A stretch of DNA of 64,000 nucleotides, from contig OZ246000.1 of the NCBI GenBank assembly GCA_965230245.1, positions 992,001 through 1,056,000 on the forward strand, given 5' to 3'. This document shows positions 1 to 9,471 of the stretch, one piece after another (position 1 is the first letter of the stretch; every line of letters begins with the position of its first letter). Origin of the DNA: JAGNKE01 sp965230245. GTDB lineage: Bacteria; Pseudomonadota; Alphaproteobacteria; Micavibrionales; Micavibrionaceae. The notes under the pieces were generated by a model. The model saw only the letters and a list, made by a program, of their open reading frames with translations, did no database searches and was not told the DNA's origin. Position numbers and translations under genes: made by a program.

Positions 1-281
1 TAATCGGATAAGCCCTGACGCATTTCGGGATGCCCCAACGGCGGCGCATAAAATGTTTTATGCTCCTCTTTCATCGCCTTCACGGCCGCATCACAAATAA
101 AATCAGGTGTCGGTATACATCCCTCACCCTGCGCCAGAGACACAATACCCTCTTTGGTCCGTGCATAGCGGAGAAGATCGGTACCCGCATTCGGGGTCAT
201 ATTGTTGAGGATCTCGCGGAAGTCCATCTTATTATTTTTCGTTGGTAGTTCTATTACGTCTTTTACAGCTGATTGCGGCAT
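1..281 (-). CDS. PLP-dependent aminotransferase, class I/II (partial, N-terminal part)
   Basis: Only the first 93 or so codons lie in the window; the gene runs off the left edge. The translated N-terminus reads GIVSLAQGEGCIPTPDF and later APPLGHPEMRQGL, the typical opening of fold-type I aspartate-aminotransferase-like enzymes (substrate pocket 'G-x-P-TPDF', then 'Y..P.G.PELR'). The start at 281 has a TAGGG-like ribosome site about seven bases upstream; an internal ATG at 227 is the alternative. The catalytic lysine is outside the window, so the amino donor cannot be assigned. It is on the same strand as the acetoacetate-CoA ligase but 287 bases downstream of it. Confidence 0.75.
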   Translation of the reverse strand, partial: MPQSAVKDVIELPTKNNKMDFREILNNMTPNAGTDLLRYARTKEGIVSLAQGEGCIPTPDFICDAAVKAMKEEHKTFYAPPLGHPEMRQGLSD

Positions 282-424
282 ATCTTAACCCTATATTTCT
301 TAATTCTGAGCTTATTAACGTACTCTTTTACGCATACAGCTCTTTCATTTTGATTAATGTCAAAAGTTTTAGCTTTTTTCGGAAGTTTAAACGCGCCCTT
401 TGCGCTATCGGGGAAAACATGCGG

Positions 425-523
425 CTAAGCCGCCGCTGCTGCTGCCGCTGCGCCCGCTGCTGCTGTCAAAGCCGTTGCGGCTTTACGCTGATAAAGATCA
501 AAATGTGCAACATTCGTTTTCAT
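425..523 (-). CDS. possible 32-residue alanine-rich micro-ORF
   Basis: A short frame starting with ATG encodes a mixed N-terminal half (MKTNVAHFDLYQRKAATAL) followed by an almost pure alanine tail (eleven alanines and one glycine in the last twelve residues) and a TAG stop. It lies in the 287-base gap between acetoacetate-CoA ligase and the aminotransferase, on their strand. No convincing ribosome site precedes the ATG. The GC-rich triplet tract (GCN repeats) stands out from the AT-rich gap. It may be a small protein or only a trinucleotide-like expansion; the remainder of the gap (about 282-424) shows nothing else recognisable. Confidence 0.25.
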   Translation of the reverse strand: MKTNVAHFDLYQRKAATALTAAAGAAAAAAAA

Positions 524-568
524 ACGAGTCAGAAAAACATGAATTGGCATAAAGGCGCAACTATTTTT

Positions 569-2524
569 TTAATCTTCCTGCAACTGCGCAAGATTATTAT
601 AAAACTCAAGGCTTTCAGGATTGGCCAACGCCTCCTTATTTTTGATCTTACGGCCGTGAATAACATCCCGCACTGCAATCTCCGTAATCTTCCCGCTCTT
701 TGTCCTAGGAATGTCCGCAACCTGAATAACCTTCGCCGGAACATGGCGCGGAGACGCCCCTTTACGGATTTGTGTCTTGATCTCTTTAATCAGGTTCTCG
801 TCAAGCTCCCAGCCTTTGAGCAAAACCACAAACAGGATCACACGCACATCACCGTCCCAATCCTGCCCGACGGCAATTGACTCCTGCACACCCTCGACCT
901 GCTCCACCTGACGGTAAATCTCCGCAGTCCCGATCCGCACGCCGCCGGGATTCAGCGTCGCATCACTGCGTCCATGAATAATATAGCCGCCGTGTTCTGT
1001 CTTTTCGACCCAGTCACCATGCACCCAGATATTATCGAACCGCTCGTAATAGGCGGCTTTATACTTCGCGCCGTCCTCATCATTCCAGAATGAAACAGGC
1101 ATACACGGAAACGGCTTCGTACAGACAAGCTCACCCGAACTTTCCGAAGTCGACGTACCGTCCTCATCGAACACGTCAATCGCCATGCCCAGACCTGCCC
1201 CCTGAATTTCTCCGCGCCAGACGGGCGAAATCGGATTCCCAAGCATGAAACAGGACACGATATCCGTCCCGCCGGAAATGGACGCCAAATGCAAATCGGA
1301 TTTTATGGCCTGATAAACGTAATCGAAACTCTCATGCACCAACGGCGAGCCCGTCGATGTCATCGTCCGCAACGCGCTTAAATCATGTGTTGTGCCCGGC
1401 GTAAAGCCGTTCACCTTCAACGCGTCGATATATTTCGCCGACGTCCCGAACAACGTGCATGCGTGCTTGGTCGTATAATCCCACAAAACGTTACCGCTCG
1501 GATAGAAAGGCGAGCCGTCATAAAGCAGCAACGTCGCCTCTGAGGCCAACCCCGTCACAAGCCAGTTCCACATCATCCAGCCGCACGTGGTGAAATAGAA
1601 AACCTTATCCCCCTTACGCATATCACTTTGCAGTTGATGCTCCTTTAAATGTTGAAGCAACGTGCCGCCGTGCCCGTGAACGATGCATTTTGGAACGCCT
1701 GTTGTCCCCGACGAAAACATAATGTAGAGCGGATGGTTGAAAGACACACGGTGAAAAGAAATATCCTGCGGCGCAAACCCTGAAAGAAAATCATCTTCAC
1801 TCACGCAATCCGCAAGGTCATCAAGTGCCAACTCCGATCCCGCAAACGGCACCACAACCGTTTTCTTCAAACCTTTAAGCTGCGGCTGAACCTCTTTGAC
1901 CTTCGGCAGGCAATCAATCACCTTTCCGTTATAATAATACCCGTCAACACACACCAGAACACTCGGCTCGATCTGCCCGAAACGGTCTATCACGCCTTGC
2001 ACCCCGAAATCCGGCGAAGCAGATGCCCAGACGGCACCCAGCGAACACACCGCCAAAGCCACAATAATAGTCTCGGGCATATTGGGCATATACCCCGCCA
2101 CGCGATCACCTTCTTTTACACCCGCCGCTTGCAGAGCTTGCTGCCACTGGCTCACACGATCATAAAGCGCATTGAAGCCGATCTCGCGTTCTTCGCCCTG
2201 TTCATCACGGAATATGATGGCGATATCATCGTCACGCTTCCGTAGGCAGTTTTCCGCATAATTCACCCGCGCATCGGGAAAGAATTTAGACCCCATCATG
2301 CGGCCGTTATTGTCATCCAGAATGCGCCCGCCCTTATCACCGAGCACACCGCAGAAATCCCAGACCATGTCCCAGAACGTCTCGTTGTCCTCGACCGACC
2401 AGCGCCACAACGCCTGATAATCCACAAATTTCAGCCCCGTTTTTTGCTCAGCCTCGGCCTTAAAACGAAAAAGTGTCGTAGATTCAACGAATTCCGGTGA
2501 TGGAGACCACAAAGGCGACGTCAT
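569..2524 (-). CDS. aacS: acetoacetate--CoA ligase
   Basis: 651 residues, the usual length of acetoacetyl-CoA synthetase. It activates acetoacetate with ATP and CoA, feeding ketone-body or polyhydroxybutyrate carbon into acetyl-CoA metabolism in the cytoplasm. The N-terminus MTSPLWSPSPEFVE is the family's standard opening, so the ATG at 2524 is preferred to one 57 bases upstream. Visible motifs are the AMP-binding P-loop FSSGTTGVPKCIVHGHGG, the WMMWNW segment specific to this subfamily, GGTDI, the hinge region around VHGDW and GRSDATLNPGGVR, and the C-terminal catalytic lysine in PRTKSGKITE. It is divergent from the DsbD-like gene and followed by an aminotransferase on the same strand. Confidence 0.93.
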   Translation of the reverse strand: MTSPLWSPSPEFVESTTLFRFKAEAEQKTGLKFVDYQALWRWSVEDNETFWDMVWDFCGVLGDKGGRILDDNNGRMMGSKFFPDARVNYAENCLRKRDDDIAIIFRDEQGEEREIGFNALYDRVSQWQQALQAAGVKEGDRVAGYMPNMPETIIVALAVCSLGAVWASASPDFGVQGVIDRFGQIEPSVLVCVDGYYYNGKVIDCLPKVKEVQPQLKGLKKTVVVPFAGSELALDDLADCVSEDDFLSGFAPQDISFHRVSFNHPLYIMFSSGTTGVPKCIVHGHGGTLLQHLKEHQLQSDMRKGDKVFYFTTCGWMMWNWLVTGLASEATLLLYDGSPFYPSGNVLWDYTTKHACTLFGTSAKYIDALKVNGFTPGTTHDLSALRTMTSTGSPLVHESFDYVYQAIKSDLHLASISGGTDIVSCFMLGNPISPVWRGEIQGAGLGMAIDVFDEDGTSTSESSGELVCTKPFPCMPVSFWNDEDGAKYKAAYYERFDNIWVHGDWVEKTEHGGYIIHGRSDATLNPGGVRIGTAEIYRQVEQVEGVQESIAVGQDWDGDVRVILFVVLLKGWELDENLIKEIKTQIRKGASPRHVPAKVIQVADIPRTKSGKITEIAVRDVIHGRKIKNKEALANPESLEFYNNLAQLQED

Positions 2525-2676
2525 AGGATAAATCTCTGTTTTTAAAAAGGTTTGAACGAATATCGTGTTTGATTTCTGCATTCCTGTAACGCCAAGTCAA
2601 GACACCGCGAATACCTTTTTAAGAAACAACAACAAAGCGCAGCATCGCTTCGACCCTTTATAGAGTAAGGAATTAC

Positions 2677-4866
2677 ATGAAAACACAGCGTAAAAAATGG
2701 TTTAAGAAAACGCTACACCTGCTTTTTGCGGCTCTTTTGTTTTTACCCTTTACGGCACATGCCGAGGCGTTTGGCGAAAATGAGCCTGATCGCTATGTCG
2801 AGGTCGAGCTTATCCCTGAAAAAACACATGTTTCAGGCGGTGAAGAAATCTGGGTCGGCATCGACCATGAAATCTATCCGCATTGGCATTTATATTGGCG
2901 CAACCCCGGTGATTCGGGCATCCCGATCACGACAACATGGGACTTGCCGGATAATGCCGAAATCGCAGAAATCCTGTGGCCCGTTCCCGAAAAAATTGAT
3001 TATGATCCGTTGGCCAATTTCGGATACAGCAAACAGGTTACCCTGCTTCAAAAATTGACCCTCCCTGAAAACTTGCCCGAAGGCAAAATCGAATTACCCG
3101 TGACTGTAGACATGTTGGTCTGTAAGGAAGTCTGCATCCCTGAAAAAGCCGAAGTGACACTGATATTAAACGACCCTGACGCGACATCTAAAAACAACGC
3201 AGACTATATTGAAGCAGCCCATCAAAAGCTTCCCCTCTCACTCAAAGGTAAATTCTCCTACACCAGAGAAGGCGATAATCTGGTTTTCACGCTTTCGCCA
3301 GAAGACGAAACATTACTCGAAATGGTAGAACTGGAGACAGCCGAATTCTTTCCTTACGAATGGGGCGTCACCAATGCGTTTCCTGAACCCGCGAGAACAA
3401 AAGTCGGCAACACAATCACTATAAGTCATGTCTACGGCACAACTGAACTCGAAGATTTGAAACAACTCGAAGGTGTGCTGACCTTCAAAGATAGTGACGG
3501 AAACTATTACGGCTATGCCCTAACAACAACGCAAACAGGCGACATCACAGGCCAGACGCAATCCTCCGAGGAAACAATTACCAGCGCTGAAACGGATGTG
3601 ATGTCACAACAACCGGTCATCAAAGCCGAAATCACAACACTCGGCGGCGCGCTTTTATTTGCCTTTCTCGGCGGTCTGATCCTGAACCTGATGCCGTGCG
3701 TATTCCCCGTCATCTCGATGAAAGCGCTTAGCTTGGTCAAACTGTCAGGCAAGGAGAAGAAAGAAGCACGTTTGCACGGTATCGCCTATACGGTCGGGGT
3801 AATCTTGAGCTTCCTCCTGATAGGCGCAGTACTGGTCGGATTAAAGGAAACAGGTTCTGCCATCGGTTGGGGCTTCCAGCTTCAAAACCCGATTGTCATC
3901 GGCGCATTGGCCTACCTGCTATTTGTTATCGGCCTGAACCTGATGGGCTTCTTTGAAATCGGAACCAGCTTCGGGAATATCGGAAACAAACTCACCAGCG
4001 GACATTCTCTGGCCAGCTCTTTCTTCACCGGAACGCTGGCCACAATCGTAGCCACCCCTTGCATGGCTCCCTTCATGGCCGCCGCTCTGGGATATGCCCT
4101 CGTGCAACCCCCAGCCGTCAGCATGAGCGTGTTCTTCGCTCTCGGCTTCGGACTTGCATTCCCGTATCTACTGCTGTGCTTTGTCCCTGCGGCACAAAAA
4201 ATCCTGCCGAGACCCGGCGCGTGGATGGATACGTTTAAACAATTTCTTTCCTTCCCGATGTTCGGTTTTGCCATCTGGCTCATCAGCATCCTCGCCCAGC
4301 AGACAGGCGCAATCGGCGTAATGTATGTGCTGCTCGGCATGTTGATGATCTCCATGGCGATATGGGTGATGCGCATTATGGATTGCAAAAAATGCACATC
4401 CAGAACCATCCTCGTTCTTGCGCTTCTGGCACTGCCCGTTTTGGGATTATTTGAAATGGGCAAAATGGGCACGCCCGCCAATGGCGCCGCCGGACAGGTG
4501 AAATACAGCTTCGGCGAAAGCTTCAACAACGAAAAACTGGCAACATACCTCGAAGGCGAAGACCCCGTATTCGTTGAAATGACCGCTGCATGGTGCATCA
4601 CGTGCAAGGTCAATCACGCCACCTCCCTGAACATTGCCTCGACAAAAAAACTGTTTCAGGAAGAAAACGTAAAATATCTGATCGGCGACTGGACGAATTA
4701 CGATGAAACCATCACCGCCTATCTGGATAAATTCGGCCGCAACGGTGTGCCGATCTATGTGTTCTACGGATCACGCGATGAGGAAAGCGGAAAAAGACCC
4801 GATCCTGTTCTGCTGCCTCAGGTCCTCACCCCCGGAACCGTAAAAAAATTCATCATGGAAAAGTAA
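2677..4866 (+). CDS. DsbD/ScsB-like protein-disulfide reductase
   Basis: 729 residues with a Sec signal peptide (residues 1-30, cleavage after AHA). The order is a periplasmic N-terminal domain of the DsbD_N/ScsB kind (about 35-300, with a cysteine pair at 149 and 153 in VCKEVC), a CcdA-type membrane domain of about eight helices (about 325-595) with NLMPCVFP (Cys near 341) and ATPCMAPF (Cys near 462), and a C-terminal thioredoxin-fold domain with the WCITC motif (Cys 640 and 643). Such proteins move electrons from cytoplasmic thioredoxin across the inner membrane to periplasmic partners. AAGGA lies six bases before the ATG. The redoxin 61 bases downstream is the likely electron acceptor. Confidence 0.9.
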   Translation: MKTQRKKWFKKTLHLLFAALLFLPFTAHAEAFGENEPDRYVEVELIPEKTHVSGGEEIWVGIDHEIYPHWHLYWRNPGDSGIPITTTWDLPDNAEIAEILWPVPEKIDYDPLANFGYSKQVTLLQKLTLPENLPEGKIELPVTVDMLVCKEVCIPEKAEVTLILNDPDATSKNNADYIEAAHQKLPLSLKGKFSYTREGDNLVFTLSPEDETLLEMVELETAEFFPYEWGVTNAFPEPARTKVGNTITISHVYGTTELEDLKQLEGVLTFKDSDGNYYGYALTTTQTGDITGQTQSSEETITSAETDVMSQQPVIKAEITTLGGALLFAFLGGLILNLMPCVFPVISMKALSLVKLSGKEKKEARLHGIAYTVGVILSFLLIGAVLVGLKETGSAIGWGFQLQNPIVIGALAYLLFVIGLNLMGFFEIGTSFGNIGNKLTSGHSLASSFFTGTLATIVATPCMAPFMAAALGYALVQPPAVSMSVFFALGFGLAFPYLLLCFVPAAQKILPRPGAWMDTFKQFLSFPMFGFAIWLISILAQQTGAIGVMYVLLGMLMISMAIWVMRIMDCKKCTSRTILVLALLALPVLGLFEMGKMGTPANGAAGQVKYSFGESFNNEKLATYLEGEDPVFVEMTAAWCITCKVNHATSLNIASTKKLFQEENVKYLIGDWTNYDETITAYLDKFGRNGVPIYVFYGSRDEESGKRPDPVLLPQVLTPGTVKKFIMEK

Positions 4867-4927
4867 CCTGATGCCGAATACCGCGAATACTACTACGAGC
4901 TCAAAATAATCTAGGAGATTAAAAAAC

Positions 4928-5548
4928 ATGTTCTCATTTTCTATGCCCAAAAAATTAACGATGGGTTTGGCACTGGCCGCCATGGCCTTCTCTTCCCCTG
5001 CGTTCGCAGCAGCGGAAGTCGGAAGCAAAGCCCCTGACTTCACGGCAACAACGGTCAAAGGCGAAGAAATCAGCCTGAGTGACTTTGAAGGTAAAAATGT
5101 CGTCCTCGAATGGACCAATCACAAATGCCCTTTTGTCGTCAAACATTACAAATCAGGGAATATGCAAAAACTCCAAAAAACCGTCACGGATGAAGGCGCA
5201 GTTTGGATTTCTATCGTATCATCCGCTCCAGAAAAACAAGGACATCTGACCCCTGAAGAATCTATGACAATCGACAAGGAAAACGGATCATCCTTCACAC
5301 ACAAAATCTTGGATGAAAGCGGCGAAATCGGGCAGGCATATGGCGCCAAAACAACACCGCATATGTATGTCATCAATCCCGAAGGAACACTGGTTTATGC
5401 CGGCGCAATCGACAGCATCCCTGATGCGGACCCCGCGAGCGCAGGCAAAGGTGAAAATTATGTCATGGCCGCTTTGGATAACATTTCCGAAGGAGAGGAA
5501 GTTGCAAAAGCAGCAACAGCGCCTTACGGCTGTAGCGTAAAATACTAA
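4928..5548 (+). CDS. periplasmic redoxin (AhpC/TSA-like thioredoxin fold)
   Basis: 206 residues with a signal peptide ending at AFAAA. The domain opens with GSKAPDFTATTVKGEEISL and carries NHKCPFVVKHY, where the CPFVxKHY motif (Cys 67) replaces the CxxC of thioredoxins; a second conserved cysteine is near the C-terminus (Cys 202 in YGCSVKY). This matches a family of exported redoxins of uncharacterised substrate. TAGGAGA precedes the ATG. It lies 61 bases after the DsbD/ScsB-like gene on the same strand and probably receives reducing equivalents from it; peroxidase activity is possible but not shown. Confidence 0.85.
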   Translation: MFSFSMPKKLTMGLALAAMAFSSPAFAAAEVGSKAPDFTATTVKGEEISLSDFEGKNVVLEWTNHKCPFVVKHYKSGNMQKLQKTVTDEGAVWISIVSSAPEKQGHLTPEESMTIDKENGSSFTHKILDESGEIGQAYGAKTTPHMYVINPEGTLVYAGAIDSIPDADPASAGKGENYVMAALDNISEGEEVAKAATAPYGCSVKY

Positions 5549-5571
5549 GCGTAATGAAAGACTAACCCTAG

Positions 5572-5609
5572 ATGCCGGTCCTGTTCCACAATGCGGGATC
5601 GGCATTTTT
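5572..5609 (+). terminator. Rho-independent terminator after the redoxin gene
   Basis: ATGCCGGTCC pairs with GGATCGGCAT (ten pairs, one G-U) around a 14-base loop and is followed by a TTTTT run. It ends the dsbD-like/redoxin transcript 24 bases after the stop codon. Confidence 0.8.
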
Positions 5610-5711
5610 ATACCCCGAATATTTTCGATAATTTGATAACTATGCTTGCCAGCACAAGCGATATTCCTTAGATTCTAAGTGTCTATACGCCCTCAATGTG
5701 AATTCTCACGA

Positions 5712-7706
5712 ATGTCTACCCCAGCAAACCACACAGATCATAATGAAACCAATGCGCCGTTCCGCCATAATATCAAAGCGGAAATTGCACGTTGCGCCAT
5801 TACGGAAGACGGCGAAATTATTTATGCCAGTGATGCTTTTTATGACCTGGTGAACATCGAGCCTGTAGAAAGAAATAAACCTCTTTCAATCTTCGATATT
5901 TTTGTTTTCGCAGAACGCGGCATCAACGATTACCCGAGCCTGCGCGATTTTAACACGGGTATTCACACCATTTTACTCAACACTGACCGTTCGGTAATCA
6001 AGTTCCAGTTTGACTGGTTGACAACACCGGACCAGACAAGGTTCTTAATCGCTTCTCAGGTTGATAAATCCCGTAAAACCATAACCGAAGACGATGCGGA
6101 TCGCATTCTGACCAAAATCTCGCGCACATATGCGCCGCTGACAGGTGAAGAAAAAGATACCGACTTCCTGATCCACGATCCCGTCGAAATGGAGTCTCTC
6201 TCGCGCCTATCACGTGACATCATGATGATCGCCGATAAAAACGGAAACCTATTGCGCGCAAACAAGAATTTTTTTGACCGTATCGGCTACCGCCCGGATG
6301 AAATCCACCATCTGAACTTTCTGGATCTGTTTTCCGTCGAGGAAAAACCGACTGCGCGGACACATCTTGTACAAATCAAACGTGCAATCGAAAAACAAAT
6401 CACAGATGTCTGCGATTTTGAAAGCAGCGTCATCACAAAAGACGGCGAAAAAATCTGGGTCAATTGGAGCCAGAAAAACGACAAGGACAAAATATATATT
6501 TCCGGCGACGACATCACCGAATTTACACGGAAACAGGAAGACCTCCTCAATCGCCAAAGACAGCTGTCCGAAGCCGAATCAATCGGCCGAATGGGGCACT
6601 GGCAATGGATTGTCGGCGAAAATGACATTTCATGGTCAGAAGAAATCTTCCGCATCTTCGGCGTTGATTCGAATCACTTTCAACCTACAATCAAACGCAT
6701 TGAACAGATGGTTCACAGGCGCGACCTCGCCCGCGTCATTCAGGCCTTCCAGCGCGCATTGATCGAAAAACAGAATTACGACATGGAATTTCGTGTCACG
6801 CGTCCGGGTGGAGAAGTCCGCTACCTTCAATGTGAAGGAAGATGCGAGAAAAACGAAGACAATGAAATCATAGCACTTTACGGCATTTTGCAAGACATCA
6901 CAGAACGCACCTTGCATGAACAGGAACTCCACGCCGCAAAGGACGCCTCCGAACAAGCCTACGCAGCCAAAACACGCTTCCTCGCAAATATGAGTCACGA
7001 ACTGCGTACGCCTTTGAATGCGATTATCGGCTTCTCGGAAATGATCGAGCATCAACTCCTCGGCCCCGTCGGTCAGATCAAATATAAGGAATACGCCACA
7101 GGCATCCGTGAAAGCGGTGAGCATCTTCTCGACCTGATTAGCGATATTCTGGATATGTCCAAAATCGAGGCCGGCAAATATTCACTCGATCTGTCCGAAG
7201 TCAACGTCAACGATGTTATGACAGCCGCAGCGAAAATGGTGAAGGGACGAGCAGCAGAAAATAAAATCAATCTCGACATCGAAAACGCCTGCGAAGAGGG
7301 CATGACACTAGTCGCTGATGCGCGCGCTATTAAGCAAATTATCCTTAACGTTCTGACCAACGCCGTGAAATTCACCAAAACAGGCGGCTCCATCTGGGCG
7401 GAATGCTACCAGCGTGAAGAACACCTGATCATCAAAATTTGTGATACGGGAATCGGAATTCCTGCCAATAAACTGGCCGCCGTGTTGCGCCCGTTTGAAC
7501 AGGCTTCATCCTATTACACAAAAGACTATGAAGGCACAGGTTTAGGACTGGCCATTACAAAGGAATTGATTGAACTCCACGGCGGGAACATGCATATCGA
7601 CTCTAAAGTCGGTATCGGCACAACAGTAACACTGCGCCTGCCTTTTGACGCCAGCAAATACTACGATTCTTCGATACAATCCGAAGACGAACAAGCTGTA
7701 TTTTAA
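5712..7706 (+). CDS. soluble PAS-domain sensor histidine kinase
   Basis: 664 residues from the ATG at 5712; a GTG 33 bases upstream is an equally possible start and neither has a good ribosome site. No membrane segment or signal peptide is visible, so it should sense a cytoplasmic signal. It has three PAS-like units (roughly 20-130, 165-285 and 290-400, the last ending in a PAC motif GILQDITERT), then HisKA with the phospho-acceptor in MSHELRTPLNAIIGF (His near 428) and a complete HATPase domain (N box NVLTNAVKFTK, G1 DTGIGIP, G2 GTGLGLAI). No response regulator or receiver domain is adjacent, so its partner is encoded elsewhere. Confidence 0.92.
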   Translation: MSTPANHTDHNETNAPFRHNIKAEIARCAITEDGEIIYASDAFYDLVNIEPVERNKPLSIFDIFVFAERGINDYPSLRDFNTGIHTILLNTDRSVIKFQFDWLTTPDQTRFLIASQVDKSRKTITEDDADRILTKISRTYAPLTGEEKDTDFLIHDPVEMESLSRLSRDIMMIADKNGNLLRANKNFFDRIGYRPDEIHHLNFLDLFSVEEKPTARTHLVQIKRAIEKQITDVCDFESSVITKDGEKIWVNWSQKNDKDKIYISGDDITEFTRKQEDLLNRQRQLSEAESIGRMGHWQWIVGENDISWSEEIFRIFGVDSNHFQPTIKRIEQMVHRRDLARVIQAFQRALIEKQNYDMEFRVTRPGGEVRYLQCEGRCEKNEDNEIIALYGILQDITERTLHEQELHAAKDASEQAYAAKTRFLANMSHELRTPLNAIIGFSEMIEHQLLGPVGQIKYKEYATGIRESGEHLLDLISDILDMSKIEAGKYSLDLSEVNVNDVMTAAAKMVKGRAAENKINLDIENACEEGMTLVADARAIKQIILNVLTNAVKFTKTGGSIWAECYQREEHLIIKICDTGIGIPANKLAAVLRPFEQASSYYTKDYEGTGLGLAITKELIELHGGNMHIDSKVGIGTTVTLRLPFDASKYYDSSIQSEDEQAVF

Positions 7707-7742
7707 AAAAAACCGCTAACAATATCGGCTATGGCAAGACAC

Positions 7743-8681
7743 TCAAGCTTCCATGCCTTTGAATATACTCAGAGCATGCTCCTCCGCATCCAGGCAAGCT
7801 TGCAACCCCTCACGATAATTCTTGTACTTCAGTTCAACGCCGAGCGCGGTTTTAATCTTGTCATTCTTCACACGTTTGTTATCGGCATAAAAACTGCGGG
7901 CAATCGGCACAAGATCGGCTTTCTCGAACGGAATCAAAGGAGGCGACGGCAAATTCAAAAGCTCGCACGCATAATCAATCACAACATGACTGGGCACAGG
8001 CTCATCATCACAAAGATTATAGATCTCGCCGGGTGCGGGTTTATCAATCGATGCCTTCAAAACCTGAACAATATCCTCGACATGAATACGGCTGAACGCA
8101 TGACCGGGCTTATCAATACGGCGCGCAACCCCTGCTCGCACGGAATCAAGAGCACTTCGCCCCGGCCCATAAATCCCGGCAAGACGAAACACATGAACGG
8201 GAAGCTTGTGTGATTTAAAAAGAGAAAGCCATTGCCTCTCGGCCTTTGCTCGGCGCGAGCCCCTGATTGTGGTCGGCCTGATCTCTGAATTCTCATCAAC
8301 CCAGCCACCGCCTCGGTCCCCATAAGCGCCTGTGGTAGATAAATAACCGACCCATTCCAAAGACTTGAGCTTCGCAAGGTCATTTCCATGAATGTTGAAC
8401 ACCGGATCACCGTCATCACCGGGCGGTGCGGAAATCAACAAATGTGTAACATCTCGGAGAATATAAAGCGGATCGGGTAAAGGGTGACCGTCATCAAAGA
8501 TATAGGATTTGATACCGCGATCCCTAAGATCCTGTTTTTTCTCGCGGTCTCTTGTTGTGCCGGAAACCTTCCAGTTACCGAGCGCCGTTAAATCATACCC
8601 TAAATAATCGCTGCAATAACCATGTCCGAAACAGAATAAATGTTTCTCTAAAATACCTCTCCCACTGCCTTCATCACCCAT
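7743..8681 (-). CDS. NAD(P)-dependent epimerase/dehydratase-like protein (extended SDR, YeeZ-like)
   Basis: 312 residues. The N-terminal Rossmann segment LFCFGHGYCSDYLG resembles the GxGxxG of atypical extended SDRs. STTGAYGDRGGGWVDE, FRLAGIYGPGRSALD and a later HVEDIVQ are the hallmarks of this family, in which the usual YxxxK is replaced. GGGGA lies nine bases before the ATG. It is 14 bases downstream of the FzlA-like gene and clearly co-transcribed; this SDR is often a neighbour of that GST-fold gene in alphaproteobacteria, although its substrate is unknown. Confidence 0.8.
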   Translation of the reverse strand: MGDEGSGRGILEKHLFCFGHGYCSDYLGYDLTALGNWKVSGTTRDREKKQDLRDRGIKSYIFDDGHPLPDPLYILRDVTHLLISAPPGDDGDPVFNIHGNDLAKLKSLEWVGYLSTTGAYGDRGGGWVDENSEIRPTTIRGSRRAKAERQWLSLFKSHKLPVHVFRLAGIYGPGRSALDSVRAGVARRIDKPGHAFSRIHVEDIVQVLKASIDKPAPGEIYNLCDDEPVPSHVVIDYACELLNLPSPPLIPFEKADLVPIARSFYADNKRVKNDKIKTALGVELKYKNYREGLQACLDAEEHALSIFKGMEA

Positions 8682-8695
8682 TACGAAATCCCCAT

Positions 8696-9364
8696 TTAAG
8701 TACCGGTTTTTGCGTAATGAACAACCGGCTCGAAACCGGGAATACGTTCTTCCAATAAAGGTTCAAAACTCGGACGGGACTTCACCTCGTTATACCATTT
8801 CATAGCCGTCGGATGCTGTTCCCACGGCACATCCCCGATATAATCGATCGCGGAAATATGCGCTGCTGCAGAAATATCGGCCAAAGAGAAATGATCCCCC
8901 GCCAACCACGTCCTGCGCTCGGTCAAAAACCCGATGTAATCAAGATGATAATATATGTTAGCCCGCCCGGCACGAATAGAGGGACCGTGCGGCTCCCCCA
9001 ATTTCAGAAAACTTTTGATCAGTTTTTCCCCAAAAAGGTTATCTGTGACTTCTTTGTTGAATTTACGGTCAAACCAATTAATTAAACGGCGCGTCTCTGC
9101 GCGCTGTACCGGATCATGCCCCATCAGATTGACCTCCGGATATACCTCATCCAGATATTCGCAAATCACTTGTGAATTCGAGAGCGTCGTTCCGTCCGGC
9201 TCAACAAGAACCGGAACATCCCCCGCCGGGTTCATCGCAAGAAATTCTGTCCTGCGCTCCCAGATTTTCTCGACCTGTAATTCAAAGTCGAGCTTCTTCT
9301 CGGCCAGTGCAACCCTGACCTTTCGCGAAAAAGGATGTAACCAGAAATGATAGAGCGTCCTCAT
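8696..9364 (-). CDS. fzlA: GST-fold protein, FzlA-like (FtsZ-binding division factor)
   Basis: 222 residues with an N-terminal thioredoxin-like GST domain (LYHFWLHPFSRKVRVALAEK, then NPAGDVPVLVEPDG) and an all-helical C-terminal domain (WLAGDHFSLADISAAAHIS). The segments GRANIYYHLDYIGFL, DYIGDVPWEQHP and the C-terminal VKSRPSFEPLLEERIPGF match the alphaproteobacterial FzlA group, which in Caulobacter binds FtsZ filaments and links them to septal wall synthesis; it does not use glutathione there. The FzlA assignment over a generic glutathione transferase is from recalled family resemblance, so moderately sure. The downstream SDR gene is its operon partner. Confidence 0.72.
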   Translation of the reverse strand: MRTLYHFWLHPFSRKVRVALAEKKLDFELQVEKIWERRTEFLAMNPAGDVPVLVEPDGTTLSNSQVICEYLDEVYPEVNLMGHDPVQRAETRRLINWFDRKFNKEVTDNLFGEKLIKSFLKLGEPHGPSIRAGRANIYYHLDYIGFLTERRTWLAGDHFSLADISAAAHISAIDYIGDVPWEQHPTAMKWYNEVKSRPSFEPLLEERIPGFEPVVHYAKTGT

Positions 9365-9471
9365 GGCGAATCAGTGTAAACAAGCGTCCGAAATATGCAA
9401 TCCGCAAAAATACAAAATCGAATCAAAAGATAAATTTCTTTTTGAAAGAAGAAGTCGAGGAATATCAAAAA

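Noticed and set aside
242..880. 212-codon plus-strand frame over the end of acetoacetate-CoA ligase
   Set aside because: Cysteine/arginine-rich translation of antisense DNA; the minus-strand ligase is unambiguous.
5712..7706. Hybrid kinase or adjacent response regulator for the PAS kinase
   Set aside because: The protein ends shortly after the ATPase domain, and neighbours are unrelated enzymes.
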